Positions 1 through 12,436 of a stretch of DNA of 64,000 bases are shown piece by piece. The stretch covers positions 224,952 to 288,951 of the forward strand of contig JAMYWO010000014.1 in NCBI GenBank assembly GCA_024220525.1. The letters run 5' to 3'. This DNA is from Cochliopodium minus (lineage: Eukaryota; Discosea; Himatismenida; Cochliopodiidae). A program made the position numbers and the translations under genes. How positions within the stretch are numbered: position 1 is the stretch's first letter; every line of letters begins with the position of its first letter. The notes below the pieces were generated by a model. It did not search any database. It was not told the DNA's origin and saw only the letters and a list, made by a program, of their open reading frames with translations.

Positions 1-1503
1 AGAATGTCAAGCAAAGTCAACGCTACAAGGAGAATAGAAGAGAACAACCAAAAAGTCACCAAAAACACTTTTCAATCCATTCACAGTAGGATAGTGGATA
101 TTGATCACGATAAACGTGACATTTTAGGTATATACATTTTTATTTTTTTATTTTTATTTTTTATTGTATTTATCATAAATTTTTTATTTTCTGTATAAAG
201 GATCACATAATTAAAAATGAAGTTAGATCATGCATTTTTGCCTTCAACTCCAAAACAGATGAACTTGAGAATGGCCAAACCAACGCAACACAAGTAAATT
301 TAACAAAGAAAAATTAGGAAAATTAATTAAAATAATTAAATAAAAAAAATAAAAAAAATGAAAAAATAAAAAAAAAATAAAAAAAATATATTATTATCCA
401 AAAAATTATTTTTCCGACTAGATTTCTCTTAATTTGTTTACGGGAAAGGCGAATTCAGTGATGTGGTTGCCCATCATCCACGCCTTTTGTATGTCAATTG
501 GATGGAGTTTTTTCATCGTGATCGGAGTCACTGTTGCTTGTTATATGCCAAAAGACAGCGAGAAGTGGTTCGTAATTCATGTTATATTCACGTAAAAAAA
601 TAAATCATTTTTTAATTAATTTTATTTTATTTTTTAATTTATTTTTTTATTTTTTATTTTTTTATTATTTATCTTTAATTTTTATTTTTTTATTTTTTTT
701 TTTAATTTTAGTTTAATTTTTATTTTTATTTTTTTATTTTCAAATAATCAGGACAATTGGTGCTGTTTGTATATTTTCAGGTATTGTCATCATAACAGTA
801 TACACTTTTGAAAAGAGTAATCCTTTCTTCAATTTTGGGAACAAAGTGGTCTCTTCTCATCAAATCATAGGTAAAATATATAAAAAAAAAATAATAAAAA
901 TATTCAAAAAAATAAAAATCAAAAAATGAAAAATAAGCCAAAAAATAAAAAAGACAAAAAAATCAAAAAAAGAAAATAAAATAAAAAAATAAAAAATAAC
1001 AAAATTTTAAAAATAAAAAATATAAAAATCAAAAAATTAAAAAAAAATAAAATATAAAAAAAATAAAATAAAAAAAAATCAAGAAAAAAAATAAATATTT
1101 TTTTTTTAAAAAGGAATCATTGCTAATGTAGGTTGTTTTGTTCAAATCATCATTGGTATTGTTTCCCATAGGAGATGGAGAAGAAATTATGATATGACCA
1201 ACATCAAGCCTCCCACTTCGATTTTGGAGAAGATACATTGGTGGTTGGGAAGAACATCTCTCCTTTTGAGCATTGTCAATGTATACATAGGTTAATAAAA
1301 ATTATTTTTAATTTACATTTTAAATTTTTTTATTTTTTATTTTTTTTTACTTAATTTTTATTTTATTTTTTATTTTATTTTAACTTTTTATTTCAAATTT
1401 ATTAATTTCATTTTTTTATTAATTAATATTTTATTTTTTATTTTTTTATTTTTTATTTTTTATTTTTTATTTTTTATTTTTTATTTTTTATTTTTTATTT
1501 TTT
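1..1503 (+). CDS. DOMON / cytochrome b561 membrane protein, C-terminal part
   Basis: Exons about 1-127, 223-293, 422-591, 752-870 and 1114-1290, all joined in phase by GT...AG introns. The first two give the end of a DOMON domain (RSCIFAFN, then SLNLFTG). The rest is a five-helix cytochrome b561 core, with helices around MWLPIIHAFCMSIGW, TIGAVCIFSGIVIITVY, IIANVGCFVQIIIGIV and WWLGRTSLLLSIVNVYIG. Histidines lie in the usual places (IIHAF, VIHV, SSHQ, VSHRR, EKIHWW) for two b-type haems. Family knowledge: these proteins move electrons across a membrane, often to reduce ferric iron or an oxidised substrate outside. The start lies left of the window. The last exon is missing because the piece ends in a (TTTTTTA)n intron at the N at 1504. 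If pieces are in reverse order (see findings), the N-terminal half is the tandem DOMON gene at 21319-23186. Confidence 0.85.
1440..1503. repeat. (TTTTTTA)n tandem tract at a scaffold break
   Basis: A 7-base unit, TTTTTTA, runs up to the N at 1504. The same unit flanks 23188 (right side) and 45791 (left side) and fills many introns. It is too long and uniform to anchor a short-read join. Confidence 0.85.
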
Positions 1504-1504
1504 N
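1504..1504. other. single-N scaffold join (false adjacency)
   Basis: The left side is the (TTTTTTA)n intron of the cytochrome b561 gene. The right side is a pure 9-base repeat (TTTATTTTA)n that matches the left side of the N at 30443, and the gene cut there continues here. The two sides are probably not neighbours in the genome. Confidence 0.85.
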
Positions 1505-2212
1505 TTTATTTTATTTATTTTATTTATTTTATTTATTTTATTTATTTTATTTATTTTATTTATTTTATTTATTTTATTATTATGATTTATTTATTTTTTA
1601 TCTTTATTAAAGGGAAATGGGTCTTGGGGAACATCCACAAGAAAATACCGAAAGTGGTCCAACCCCACTCAAGTACAACGAGCGAAAAGTGGTAGGCATT
1701 TTTACTGGCTACTTTCACTCACAATACTTAGTGGAACAAAATGGGGAGAGACAAGTAATGGGATGGGGATACAACCATTAGTATAATTTTTTATTATTTA
1801 TTTTTAATCTCTTTTTTATATTTTTAATTTTTGTTTTAATTTTTTATTTGAAAATATTTTCTTTATTTTATATATTTTATTTTTTTTTTTTATTTCAAAA
1901 TTTTATTTTATTTTTTATTTTGATGTTTTAATTTTTTAATTTTTATTATTTAATTTTTTTTTTCTTAGCGGGCAAGTTTCCACTTTAAACCCAATGGAAG
2001 GTAATGCATATGAACCTGTTTATGGAACCAAAGAAATCTCCCGCTTTCTTTCTAATTTCGTTCCCATTCTCGAATGGACCATAGAAGAACACCAATTCTA
2101 TCCTACTGAAGCCCAACAAAGAATCAAAACTTTTTATTTGATCTTGAAAGCGATCAAACAAAAAGTTCCAAAGTATATCAACTATGAAATCATAAGATAT
2201 TTTACGGATTAA
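1505..2212 (+). CDS. RCC1-repeat protein, 3' exons (5' part at 27974-30442)
   Basis: Two exons, 1613-1780 and 1969-2212, read through to TAA. The first begins with EMGLGEHP and ends VMGWGYNHYGQ across the intron; both are RCC1 blade signatures (GxGxNxxGxLGLG and WGxNxxGQ). The last roughly 75 residues are a helical tail with no recognised domain. The exon before it is at 30252-30319 and ends GFGYNVNG in phase 2. Joined to the G at 1613 this gives GYNVNGEMGLG, a canonical RCC1 motif in frame. The intron between them is a pure 9-base repeat on both sides of the Ns. Family: seven-bladed propellers used in GTPase exchange, ubiquitin ligases and signalling; the exact role here is unknown. Confidence 0.8.
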
Positions 2213-2264
2213 AAACATAAAATTGAAAATTATTTTTTAATTTTTTTTTTGAATTGATTTTAAA

Positions 2265-3640
2265 TTAATTTTTGATCTTTGCTGCTAAAGATGGATCATT
2301 AATTTTTATTGGACGAGAATACAAAAAGTTTTTGTAACACAACTTGAGGATTTCGTACATCAAGAATCTAGGAATGGTGACCACCTTGTTTTTTTTGAGT
2401 CTGTGGAAAATTAACACCAATGTTTTTGCTATAACTTGGTATAAAATAGGTGTGTTCAAATGGTTTTCTATTTTCCATTCTAAAATAAAATTTTATAAAA
2501 ATTTAAAAATTAATAAAAATAATAATTAAAAGTACCTGATCTTATTAAAATTGCGTGTGCAACAACTAATATTAATTTCAATAAAAGTAACAAAAAAAAA
2601 TTTAAAATTTTTTGTTTTCAAACCATTCAAAACAAGGTTAAAGGGAATTTCGTCAGATCTTCCATTAATCTTTTTAAAAATGAAATAAAAAGAATAAATA
2701 AACAAATAAAAAAAAAATACTGAAAAAACAGTTCCTTTGTTAACTCTTTTTGTGACAACCTTTTCAAAAAAAAATTGTATAAAAAAATTTTAAAAAAAAT
2801 TAAAATTAAAAAAAATTTTACTATGGGAGCCTATCAAAAAAAAATTTTGAAAAAGTATTAAATTGATTAATTTTTGAATGTTTCACATACTTTTTGATTT
2901 CCAACCAAAATTTTGGCTTCAATGTCAATACTGATAATCTCTGGATGGCGAATGTTCCAAAAACTCTTTTCTATGTTTCTCATTAAATTGTGTTTGCTAG
3001 CCGTTTCAATCTCACTTTTTTCCAAAAGTGTCTCCCAGCTTTTCCCAGAGTTATTTTCGTTTAGAATCATCTATTAAGAAAATTTAAATTAAATTTTAAT
3101 TTTCTTTTAAAAAAATTTCAAAAATTTTTTTTTTTTTTACTGGATGATAAGAGTCAACAAACCTTCCTTTAAATCCATCTTATTCAAAATGATTAACTAA
3201 ATTTAATTTTTATTTTTAAAAAAATAAAATTCTCACACACGGAACCCTTAAAAGCAGTCCTAATAATAAAAAAAAAATTTTAAATTTTATTAATTTATTA
3301 ATTTTTAAATTATAAATAAGTTCATTTCTTTTATTTTTTTGTTTTATTAATTCATTAATTTTTATTTTTTAATTTTATTAATTTTTTTATTTATTTTTTT
3401 ATTTTTTTATTTTTTTATTTTTTTAACCATCCCAAGACAACTACAATGCCACCATTATCAATGTAGTCTGCTATATCATTTCCACATTCATCTCCCTCTT
3501 CATCTTTCATGCAATTACCTCCATCTAACACGATGGCTTGATAATCGCTCATTTTGAATCCCATCACTTTTCTATTTTTGTATTTTTCTCTTTTTTCATC
3601 GTAAGGGTTCACATTTAAAACCTTTGAAAATTTAATGAAC
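2265..3640 (-). CDS. uncharacterised protein with amidotransferase-like fold
   Basis: A chain of small exons on the minus strand. The upstream exon reads MSDYQAIVLDGG, then NDIADYIDNGGIVVVLGW. Splicing in phase gives TAFKGSVYGFKGRFVDSYHP followed by MILNENNSGKSWETLLEKSE. This pattern (buried strand ending in GG, then xLADYxDxGGxVV, then a GGRF-like turn) resembles class I glutamine-amidotransferase-like or ThuA-like domains, which often act as binding modules in secreted or periplasmic-type proteins. Later exons near 2820, 2720, 2640, 2550 and 2265-2459 (ending AAKIKN before TAA) show no known domain. The first exon is not resolved; an exon near 3745-3790 is possible. No catalytic Cys-His-Glu triad is visible. 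It is convergent with the RCC1 gene, 50 bases away. Confidence 0.45.
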
Positions 3641-3799
3641 AAAAAAAAATTAAATTTAAATTTAATTTTATTCAAAAATTATAATAATCTTTATAAAGGG
3701 TTTAATAATGAAAAAATTTATATTTTATTTTCTCTTACTTCCCAATTCCATTTATCCTTTGATGTGTCTTTGCAATTCGATAGTAATATATGAATATTA

Positions 3800-4155
3800 T
3801 GACAATATTATGATCGATATAAAAAAATATTCTTTTACGTGTTATTCCATAATTGGCATTGGTACCTTTATACAAGAATTATATATATATAAGAAAAAAT
3901 GGGATTCATAAAAAAATATGGGATGAAAAAGTGTAATATTTTTTTTTTTACAGAAGCATATCTTATGATTTTGTAAGAATAAGAGGGGATCCCCTATAAA
4001 TTATGGAAATAAGAAGTTTGATTAAAACGATATAAGAAATATAAAATACCATCCATTTTTTTAAATATTTTATTTTTATATTATTTAAAATTCAAAAAAA
4101 TAAAAAATTGTTAAAACAAAAATTATTAGTTTTTTTTTATGACCACATTTTTAAT
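3800..4155. other. intergenic gap
   Basis: About 350 bases between two minus-strand genes, probably the upstream region of the amidotransferase-like gene. An open frame at 3708-3911 (+) has a hydrophobic start but AT-driven composition, no introns and no homology I recognise. I see nothing else. Confidence 0.5.
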
Positions 4156-7100
4156 TTAATTCCCAATTTTCGAAGAACAATTTATCGTGGTCTCGCCCAC
4201 AATAAGCTGAATGATGTTAGAAGACTTGGGATCATAAACAACAATGTTGTCAGTATCAACCAAACTGATTCCCCAAGTAGAATTCAAAGAAATGTACTTA
4301 AAGATATAAACATTTTCAATCTTGGGATCCCTGATGATAAAAGTCTTGTTTTCAAAGTAATTTGCCTTGCCAACGAATGGCACGACACACTTTCTTGCCC
4401 ATTTGAGTTTTTCGCATTCGATGAAGTAGGATTTGTCCGCGCAGAACGAGATTTTGATGGTGGAGTTGACTAGCAAATGGTCGGGAGATTTGATGATTTG
4501 CAAGTAGATAGAACTTTTGATAGGTGAGTCGATTTTGATTGGTATCGGTTCTGTTCCTTGAAAAAGAAATTAAAAAAATAAAAAAAAAAAGAAATTTCTT
4601 TTTTTAATGTGAATAAAAGAAACAAAAATAAATAAAAGAATTAAATTTTAAAAAAAAAAATATCAAAAACTTTTAAAAAATAACAATAAATTTTAAATGA
4701 ATAAAATAAATATAAAAAAATAAAATTTTACTTTTTATTAGTTTGATGGGCCTTGAGATTGGTTCAGGTCTCTTTATCTGATTTACATTGACACCACTAA
4801 TTTTATTTTCGACTTTAACACCAGAAGTTATTTTATTGTTATAATTTAATGGATCAACCTCTCTGTTTTGATCCTTCTCTTCTGTCCCTTCATCAGTACT
4901 TCTATCTTCACTATTTTCTTCTTGTTTTCTAAAAATATTTTAATTAAAAAAAAAAATAAAAAAAAATAATAAAAAAAATAATCAAAAAATAATAAAAAAA
5001 AAAGTTTAAATAATGTGGAAAAAAAAATAAATAAAAAAAAAAATAAAAAATAAAAAAAATAAAAAATAAAAATAAAAAAAAATTAAAAAAAAAAAATAAA
5101 TATAATTATAATTGATAAAAAAAAAGTGGAAATTTTTACATTTTCTTCTCCTTATTATTTTCTTTAATTTCATCTGTATTAATAAATTCATTCTTCCTCT
5201 TGTTCTTCTTCCTCCTCACCCCAAACAAACCAGTCTCCTCCAAAACGACGTTGACAGTATTGGGGTTCTGCAAATTGACGCCGTGATTCTCATCAGCCAA
5301 CAAATTTAAATCGGTGGGCTTTGAACACTCTGTTTGACAAATAAAACACTGGGAAATCTCTTTGTTTGAATAAATTCTTTGACTGAGTGTTGCAAGGAAG
5401 ATAAGTTGAGTTGTCACGGCGTACTCTTTGTAGTTTCCCTCGCTGTTTTTGTAGCAGAGGATGTAGGGCCCTGTGGTTGTTCTTAGTTTTTCTTCTCTTA
5501 CTAAATTCACCACTCCTAGAGTTGCAAGTTCCCAAATGAATTGATGTGAAAATCTTATGATGAATGATCCCTTAAAAAAAAAAAATAAAAAAAATTAAAA
5601 AAAGAAAATTAAAAATCTTTTTAAAAATAAAATCAAATTTAAATGAAAAAATTTGCTAAAATAAAAAATTTTGATTAATAAATTTTAGTTAAGATAAAAA
5701 AATTAATGAGATTGGCTTACATTTTTAACATTTTCATTTTCTAAAAGCTTTTTCGATTCGTTTTCGTTGAAGGTGTAAATAGAGCAACTTGACCAGTGAA
5801 ACAACATGTCCGTGATTATGTTTTCTATCGTACAATTTGTGTGTTTCTGATAAATAGAAATGTCTATGGTTGGAATTACCTTAGGGTAAATCATATATGC
5901 AACACCTAATAAAAATGAAAAAATAAAATAAAGAATATAACAAAATAAAAATAAATTTAAAATAAAATAAAATGAAAATATAAAAAAGATAAAATTTAAA
6001 AAAGATAAAATTTTAAACAAATTTTTACCAGCAAATGCCATAAAAAATAATTCTGCTGTTTTTTTATTTATTGGAGTTTCTTCTGTAAAATGTGTATGTT
6101 GCAAAGTAGAAATGATCTCTTGTTTAGGGATTTGAGAAGATATGTTGTTTTTTTTATTTTTTTTACTTTTATTGTGATTAATATTCACCAATTCACCATT
6201 TTCCAACCTCGTTAAAATAATAATTAAAAAGTCCCTTATTAAACGATCTATGTAACTAATAAAATATAAAATTAAAAAAAAAAATTAAAAAAAAATAATA
6301 AATAATAATGAGAATTAAAATTACTTTTTTCCCATTATTGCATGTTTATCAACTAGACTAACTTTTTGCATCGATTTGTTGATTATCTTCCAAATGGAGA
6401 AAACCAAATGAAAACTATGTGCCTTTTCTACAAACACTTTGAAAGGGACTGTATCTACATTAGCTATAAAAATTAAAAAAAATTATTAATAAATGTTAAA
6501 TAAAATAATATCTTTTAAAAAAAAAATTTTTTAACCAGGAAATAATGTTTCTACGAAATGTCTTTCGTGAACACCAGCAATATTACCCCATCTGCCTTCT
6601 AAAATTCTTTCACTTGCAAATTTAGTAAGTTCTTCATTTATATATACTACACTCCAGCTTGATTCATGACAATCCAGCAATGATTTCACTTCTTTCCAAT
6701 TTTTAGGGTGTGTTTTCGCTGAAAGTTTAACGTAGTGTTTTCCGTTTAAAAATCTTCTTGATGCAAAGATGAATTTGTGTATCTTGTTTTTTGTTCCGTT
6801 GTATTTTTGATCCCAGAATGGAAATAAAGAGTGGCTGCTTACTATTTACAAAAATAAAAATTTAATTAAATTTTTGGCGCCAAAAAATTTTGTTTTATGT
6901 TTTAACAAAAAATTAATATCTACAAATATTTCTTGATTTGTTAAAACAAAATGAATTTTCAATGGAATTAAATTCATAAAATAATTAATTTTATAATCCT
7001 CATACCACATTTTTGAAAAATCAAATTGGAATATTGGTTATTTTCTTATCTTTTAATGCCAACTCAAGCATCATTTTATTGATAAGAACCAAATTAATAA

Positions 7101-7494
7101 TAAAAGGATAAGGGATAAAAATTCAGCAAAAATAAAAAATAAAAAAAATTTATAAACTCAGATCCTTTCTTTAAAAATCGTCATAAAGATGAATTGCTTT
7201 CTTAAAATAATATTGATATAAACAAATCTAAACAAGATGTGAATTTCTTAAGAAAATTAAAAAAAAAAAAAAAAAATTTTTTTCACCAAATCCTAATCTT
7301 CTCATAAACACAAGTATATTTTCATTATCTTTTTTATCTTTTCCAAAAAATTTCAAAAGCAATCTTATGCTGCAAGTAGAATCTCCACATTTATCTTCTC
7401 CACAAGTGCATTTTTTTGATCTTTGAGATGAATCCTCTTTATTATCTTCGATCATAGCAATTTTGCTTTCATCCTTTTCCAGTTGTATATCCAT
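4156..7494 (-). CDS. SH2-domain protein, STAT-like
   Basis: Minus-strand gene with at least seven exons. The clearest part is an SH2 domain. ESKKLLENENVKN ends one exon (about 5703-6256) and GSFIIRFSHQFIWEL opens the next (about 5136-5577), giving the GxFIIRFS core whose Arg binds phosphotyrosine. FIIRFS and the preceding helix resemble STAT-type SH2 domains more than Src-type ones. Upstream exons (6330-6470 and 6535-6842) encode about 150 residues rich in aromatics (HSLFPFWDQKYNG, SWSVVYINEELTKFA). Downstream, a charged Asn/Glu/Lys-rich linker (4737-4925) leads to a beta-rich C-terminal domain (4156-4560). The first exon begins at ATG 7494 (MDIQLEKDESK), with a Cys cluster CTCGEDKCGDSTC. Joins between 6850 and 7290 are uncertain. 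Family: phosphotyrosine-dependent signalling or transcription, as in dictyostelid STATs. Confidence 0.6.
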
Positions 7495-7518
7495 TCCAAT
7501 AAAAAGGTAATTACCCAC

Positions 7519-7999
7519 AAAGAAAAATTATTTTAATTTTTTTATTTTTTATATTTATTTTTTATATTTTTGGGTAAAGTGAATATGTAATTTGAACGTT
7601 AAGCTATCATTTCTTCTCATAGTTAATTAATTAATCACAAAATTTATTTGGGTTGAAAAAAATTAATTTGTTGGCAAAAATAAATTTTTATTTAATTTTG
7701 TTTTAAAAATTTTAAAAAATAAAATATTTGAATCAATCTTTTTTTTTAACTCAATCAAAAATTGTAAAAGTTTAGAAAAAAATAATATGGGTTAAGAAAA
7801 TTGGTTATTGACAATGGAGGGATTAGACAAGAAGGTTATTTCATAGACTCAAATGCAATATTAATAATATAAGGACATAATTTTCTTATCCCTTATTTGA
7901 CAGAAAAATAATTTGATTTATACCGAAGTGAACAAAGTAAAAATAAAAATAAAAATAAAATATTTAAAAAAAAAATGTGTCAAGAAAATTATTTTAATT
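7519..7999. other. intergenic region
   Basis: About 480 bases of AT-rich DNA between the start of the SH2 gene and the end of the phospholipase B-like gene. No open frame, RNA gene or repeat that I can support. Confidence 0.5.
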
Positions 8000-10977
8000 T
8001 TAATTTCCACTGAAATAAGTCCCTAATAAATTGTAAAAGAAAAAATGAATGAGGAAAAAAAGAAAAAAAAAATTAATATTACAAGGTTGAGAAGGTCTAG
8101 ATGCAAGGTAACCTTGTTGCCAGTCATACTATGAAAAGAAGAAAAATTATAAAGGAATTAAAAAAAAAAAAAAATGTTTTTTTCTTACTTGAGAGTTGGA
8201 TGCCAAGAAAGAATCTGCATCAAAAGCAACACCGTCAGCTCTTCCAAAAATTCCCCACATGGACATGTTAGCTGCAGCTGCAGCAGTGGTGACTAAAAAA
8301 ATAAATTAAAAATAATGAAAAATAATGAAAATAAATTTAAAAAAATTTAAATTAAAAAGATAAAAATAAATTATAAAAATTACTTTTTCCGTCTACACTA
8401 CCAGCAGGATAGAATGGGACTAAAATGAATTGAAAAAAAAATCATTAAGAAAAACAAAGAACAGATAGGCGGAAAGTTATTCTTACCGTTCCAGACCGCA
8501 TTAGGATCAGAAGCATAGTATTGTGGATCAACGTCATAGTGAGAGCAAATACATCTTGAAGATGGGTTGATTTTTTTCAAATATGGATCATAAGTATCTA
8601 AAATTAAAAAAATTAAAAAAAAATAATTAAAAATAAAAAAATAAAGAAAAAAAATTAGAAAAAATAATAAAAATAAAAAATAAAATAAAATAAAAATTTT
8701 TTACCTCCCAACATGGTTTGTCCAACAGTAGCATTGATCTGTGAATCGAAAATAATTTCAAAAAAAAATTAAAAAAGGAGATTAATTACTTGTCCATAAT
8801 ATCTGTTCAAAAAAAAAAAAAATCAGTTTTTAAAATAAAAAAAAATTGGTTTTTATTTACCCGTTCAACAATTGAGGCCATCTGGTACGACGAGCACCAG
8901 TTTGTTGTCTTGTATCAGAGTATCCAGTATCAACACATTCCAAGTTACGAATACCTATCAAAAAAAAAAATAAAGAAGATTAAAATTTATAAAAAAATAA
9001 AAAATAAAAATAATCAAAAAAAAAAAAAGAAAATTAAATGATGAAAATAAAACAGAAGTTTTTGGTTACGTGGATCATTAGCAACGTTATCACCGAAGAG
9101 ATACCCGGATGTTTTCTTGACCAAACTTTGATACTTAAGACCTTGTTCATATTCCGCAATCTCGTTAGTTTTGGTATCTCCGAGCAACCTTTTAAAAATA
9201 ATTTTGGATGAAATCAATGATTTAAAACAATTTATTTTAATTTCCAAATTTTTTTTTTTTTGAAAAAAATGATTACCAAGAGTTAGCATAACCTCCGTTG
9301 TTTCCGTTCTCCATGATAGCTACCCATTGGTCAATAGAGTTTCCGTATTGTGTTGCGTTACGAACACGGATCCATTCGGGGATACCTTGGGTGCTGTATC
9401 TGTTATATTTAAAAAAAAAAATAAGAATTAGATCATTTATCGTAAAAAAATCATTTATGATAAATAGATTATTTATCATAAATAGATCATTTCTTATATT
9501 TTGTGCAAATTTAAAGATATACCCGAAGTATCCAGCAATGGTAGTTTCAACAACTTTTAATTTGAAATAAGGCAATTATTATGAAAAATATAAACTAAAA
9601 GAATTTAAAAAAAAAAAGTTACCCAAAATACCAGCAGAGTTTAACTATAAGAAAGAACAAAAAATAAACTCTTTAATTGATTTCGAGAAGATTTGGTCGA
9701 AATTTCTTACCCAGAAATCAGTCATGGATGCGATCCAACCTGGGGATGTTTGCATTACCATGCGGTACCCGTTGGTTGGGGTGATATCGAGGATGACATT
9801 AAAGTATTGTCCATTCCAGAATTCTTAAAGTTATAAAAAAAAATTTTTGATAAATTAAAATGTTGAGTATAAAAAGAAGAAAAAATATTTTTACCAGTAA
9901 AACTGATTGAATGAGAAATTAAAAAGATTTTTAAAAAATTTAAAGAAAATTTTTTACCTTTCATGTCCTTTTTTAAAAAAAAAAAACAGATTCATTTTTT
10001 GTTTTAAATAAGAATTGTAGAAATTTTACCAATAACAATTCTTCCGTCTTTGGTAGCATTTCCAGTAGCGACAAATCCAGAACAATGAGCCTTTGCGAAC
10101 TTACCAGGTGGTTTTGCAACTATAAAAAATAAAGATAATGGGAATATGTTTGAGTTAGATGAAGATTTATTCAAGATTTTTAGAATTCCATTATGAATAT
10201 GATTGTAATTTAAAAATATGTTCAAATTTGATTTATATTTCAAAATATTTATGATATAATGATTATACCTCCATATTGAGCTTGGATGGTTGGCCAATAA
10301 TATCCAGTTATTTCCATATTATCGTTGAATCCAATGATATCATCGAGGGTGATGTTTTGGATACCTGCCTTAGCAAGACCATCAGCGACTCCTTGAAGTT
10401 CTTGGGTATATTCTGCTGGAATCTTTGATCTGTGGAGATTAGCACCAAGTTGGTTGAAGAAATCCAAAGTCATACCATAACTAGAAAGAGTCATTGCTTC
10501 ATATACTCTCCATGCATCTATCAAAGGGAAAAAAGTTGAAATTAATTCTTAATATTTTCATTTCTCAAATCATTCCTTACCTGCAAATTCTTTTGCGATC
10601 ATATATCCGTATGTGAATCCTCTTGGATATGGATCTCCTTTAATTTGTACCCAAATCCATCTATTTGAATTGAAAGAGATATAATCAAACCAAAAATTAT
10701 AATAATTTCCAAAGAAAATTCTATTACCCATTGAGCTTTAAAATTAAAAATATTATGAATTTATAAACATATAGAATAAAAATTACATCAGATCTCGATC
10801 CTGAATCAACCCTTTTTTTGCAAAATGAATTAATTTTTACAAAGAAAAAATTCTAATAATCTCTTACCAATGTTTTTGTTGTTTGGTCAAAGGGAGTTTC
10901 TTGGACAAAGTTCCTTTTTGTGCATCAATCAAAACGATTAATAAAGCAAAGATAAATAAAACTAATAATCCTTTCAT
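8000..10977 (-). CDS. phospholipase B-like (laminin-A-family) secreted hydrolase
   Basis: Starts at ATG 10977 with a clear signal peptide (MKGLLVLFIFALLIVLIDA). Roughly 490 residues are spread over about 19 exons. Recognised family blocks in order: NGWIWVQIKGDPYPRGF with the following GYMIAKEFA; NITLDDIIGFNDN; AHCSGFVATGNATKDGRIV, whose Cys is the likely N-terminal nucleophile after self-cleavage; FNVILDITPTNGYRMVMQTS and PGWIASMTDFW; then VRNATQYGNSIDQWVAIM and a CxCxHYD block. The C-terminus is best read as PSQPWTYFSGN after a last intron at about 8019-8095. The gene includes an 8-base coding exon near 10735 (encoding D-LNG-W). Family: lysosomal or secreted Ntn hydrolases acting on phospholipids or N-acyl lipids, many copies in dictyostelids. 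Neighbouring genes look unrelated. Confidence 0.9.
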
Positions 10978-11166
10978 CTCTTCACAAATTTTTTTTTTTA
11001 TTTTTTTTTATATTTTTATATTTGGAAAAAGAAAATTCTTTATAAATTTCTTAATTTAAAATATTATCAAAGTTTTCAAACAATATTTCTTTATTAGTTT
11101 ACAAAATTAAAAGATTAAAAGACAGATCTTCATCATACTTTTTTTTTTTTTTGTTTTATTTATTTG

Positions 11167-12436
11167 TTATTTTTTCTTTTTGAGAGTATATCCTTCTCCA
11201 CTGAATGCAATAAAATTACGGTTTTCATTATCATTAGATTTGGAATTCTTATCGTTAGGAACACTGCCACTAGAAGAACCTAGAAGCAATCCACCATTAG
11301 ATTTCTTATTTTTTTTATCATCTTTGTTTGTGTTTGAATTATTATTATTGTTGAGGGTGATATTCTTTTGGGAAAGTTTCTGTCCTGATCCAGGAAATTT
11401 GATTGTATCTTCTTCACTGGATGCATCAGAATCAAAATCATCATCAGAATCATCAAGATTATCCTCGTTGACAGGAACAATTTTGGGTGAATTCACCAAT
11501 AAATTTTTATTATTATTATTTTCTTTGGGGATGGGCTTTGGTTCTTCATAATCAAGTGGAGGAGCAAAATCTACATTAATATCCGTTTCTATGATGGATA
11601 CGGCATTGGCAGGTTTTACCTCCAGCACATTAAATTTATAATTGGAATCGTTATATTTAAAAGCAAATTCTTGTCCCTTTGTCATGGCTGAAAAATTTCT
11701 GAGATGTTTTTCTAATACTGCTTGTGGATTATGAATATCTAAAAATGTTTTTGAATGTGGCTGAATTTTTACGAATGTTCCTTTGACCAATTCTTTTTGG
11801 GATATTGTGACATATCCTCCTTCTTTAATTTTCAAATAATCCATCATCTATCAAATGAATTTTAAATGAGAAAAATTTTTGTTGTATATTTTATGAATTA
11901 ATATTATTATCAACATCATAGGATTATTTAAAGTAAATATAAAGGATGTTGATGAAATATTATTTCTTTTACCCAATATGGCATATAACATACTCCTTCT
12001 TCGGCATCAAATTCTTGTACTCCACTATGTGTAAATTTTCTATTTAATGGATTGGATACTTCAAAAAGAACAGGCCATTGAATGCTCATTCTTGCTGTTA
12101 AAATATTTCAGTTAAAATTTATTCTTTTTTGTTAGAAATATTGGTAAAGAATATTGTTTTATAATCATTTATTACTCAAAATTGCCAATGCAGAACTTGG
12201 AAGAATAACTATTTTGTGATAAGAAGTTCAAATTTAATATTCTTTTGTAAAAATCACATTAAAAATTTACTTTTATCCCCATTTTCAAGATTTTCTTTTC
12301 CTCTGAAAGCTACAGGATAACATTGAAATTGATTTTTGAATGATGTTGGTTGTTGATTGTAATTCCCAAAAAAATTAAACTATATTTTAATTTATTGGAT
12401 TAGAATTTTGGTCCTTTTATTTGAATGATTTACCAT
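11167..12436 (-). CDS. UFD1: UFD1, ubiquitin-fusion degradation protein 1
   Basis: Begins MFNFFGNYNQQ, with the ATG alone in the first coding exon (12434-12436). Exons at about 12280-12375, 12170-12200, 11970-12100 and 11167-11847 follow. Family blocks: FQCYPVAF, KVILPSSALAIL, ARMSIQWPVLFEV, EGVCYMPYWM, then KGTFVKIQPHSKTFLDI and VKPANAVSIIETDINVDFAPP, which is nearly the metazoan and yeast consensus. The double-psi beta-barrel Ufd1 domain is complete. The tail is acidic and Asn/Ser-rich, where the Npl4/p97-binding segments lie. Role: with NPL4, recruits the AAA ATPase p97/Cdc48 to polyubiquitinated clients for extraction and proteasomal degradation. Divergently arranged with the RasGEF gene. 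Confidence 0.95.

Noticed and set aside
1613-1694. Last exon of the cytochrome b561 gene (GKWVLGNIHKKIPK then stop)
   Set aside because: The phase also fits, but the other frame carries an RCC1 motif, continues over two exons and matches the gene cut at 30442. The N at 1504 removes the reason to join it to the b561 gene.
3708-3911. Plus-strand open frame with a hydrophobic, signal-like start
   Set aside because: Composition is that of the AT-rich background, there is no intron or known motif, and it lies in the upstream region of a minus-strand gene.
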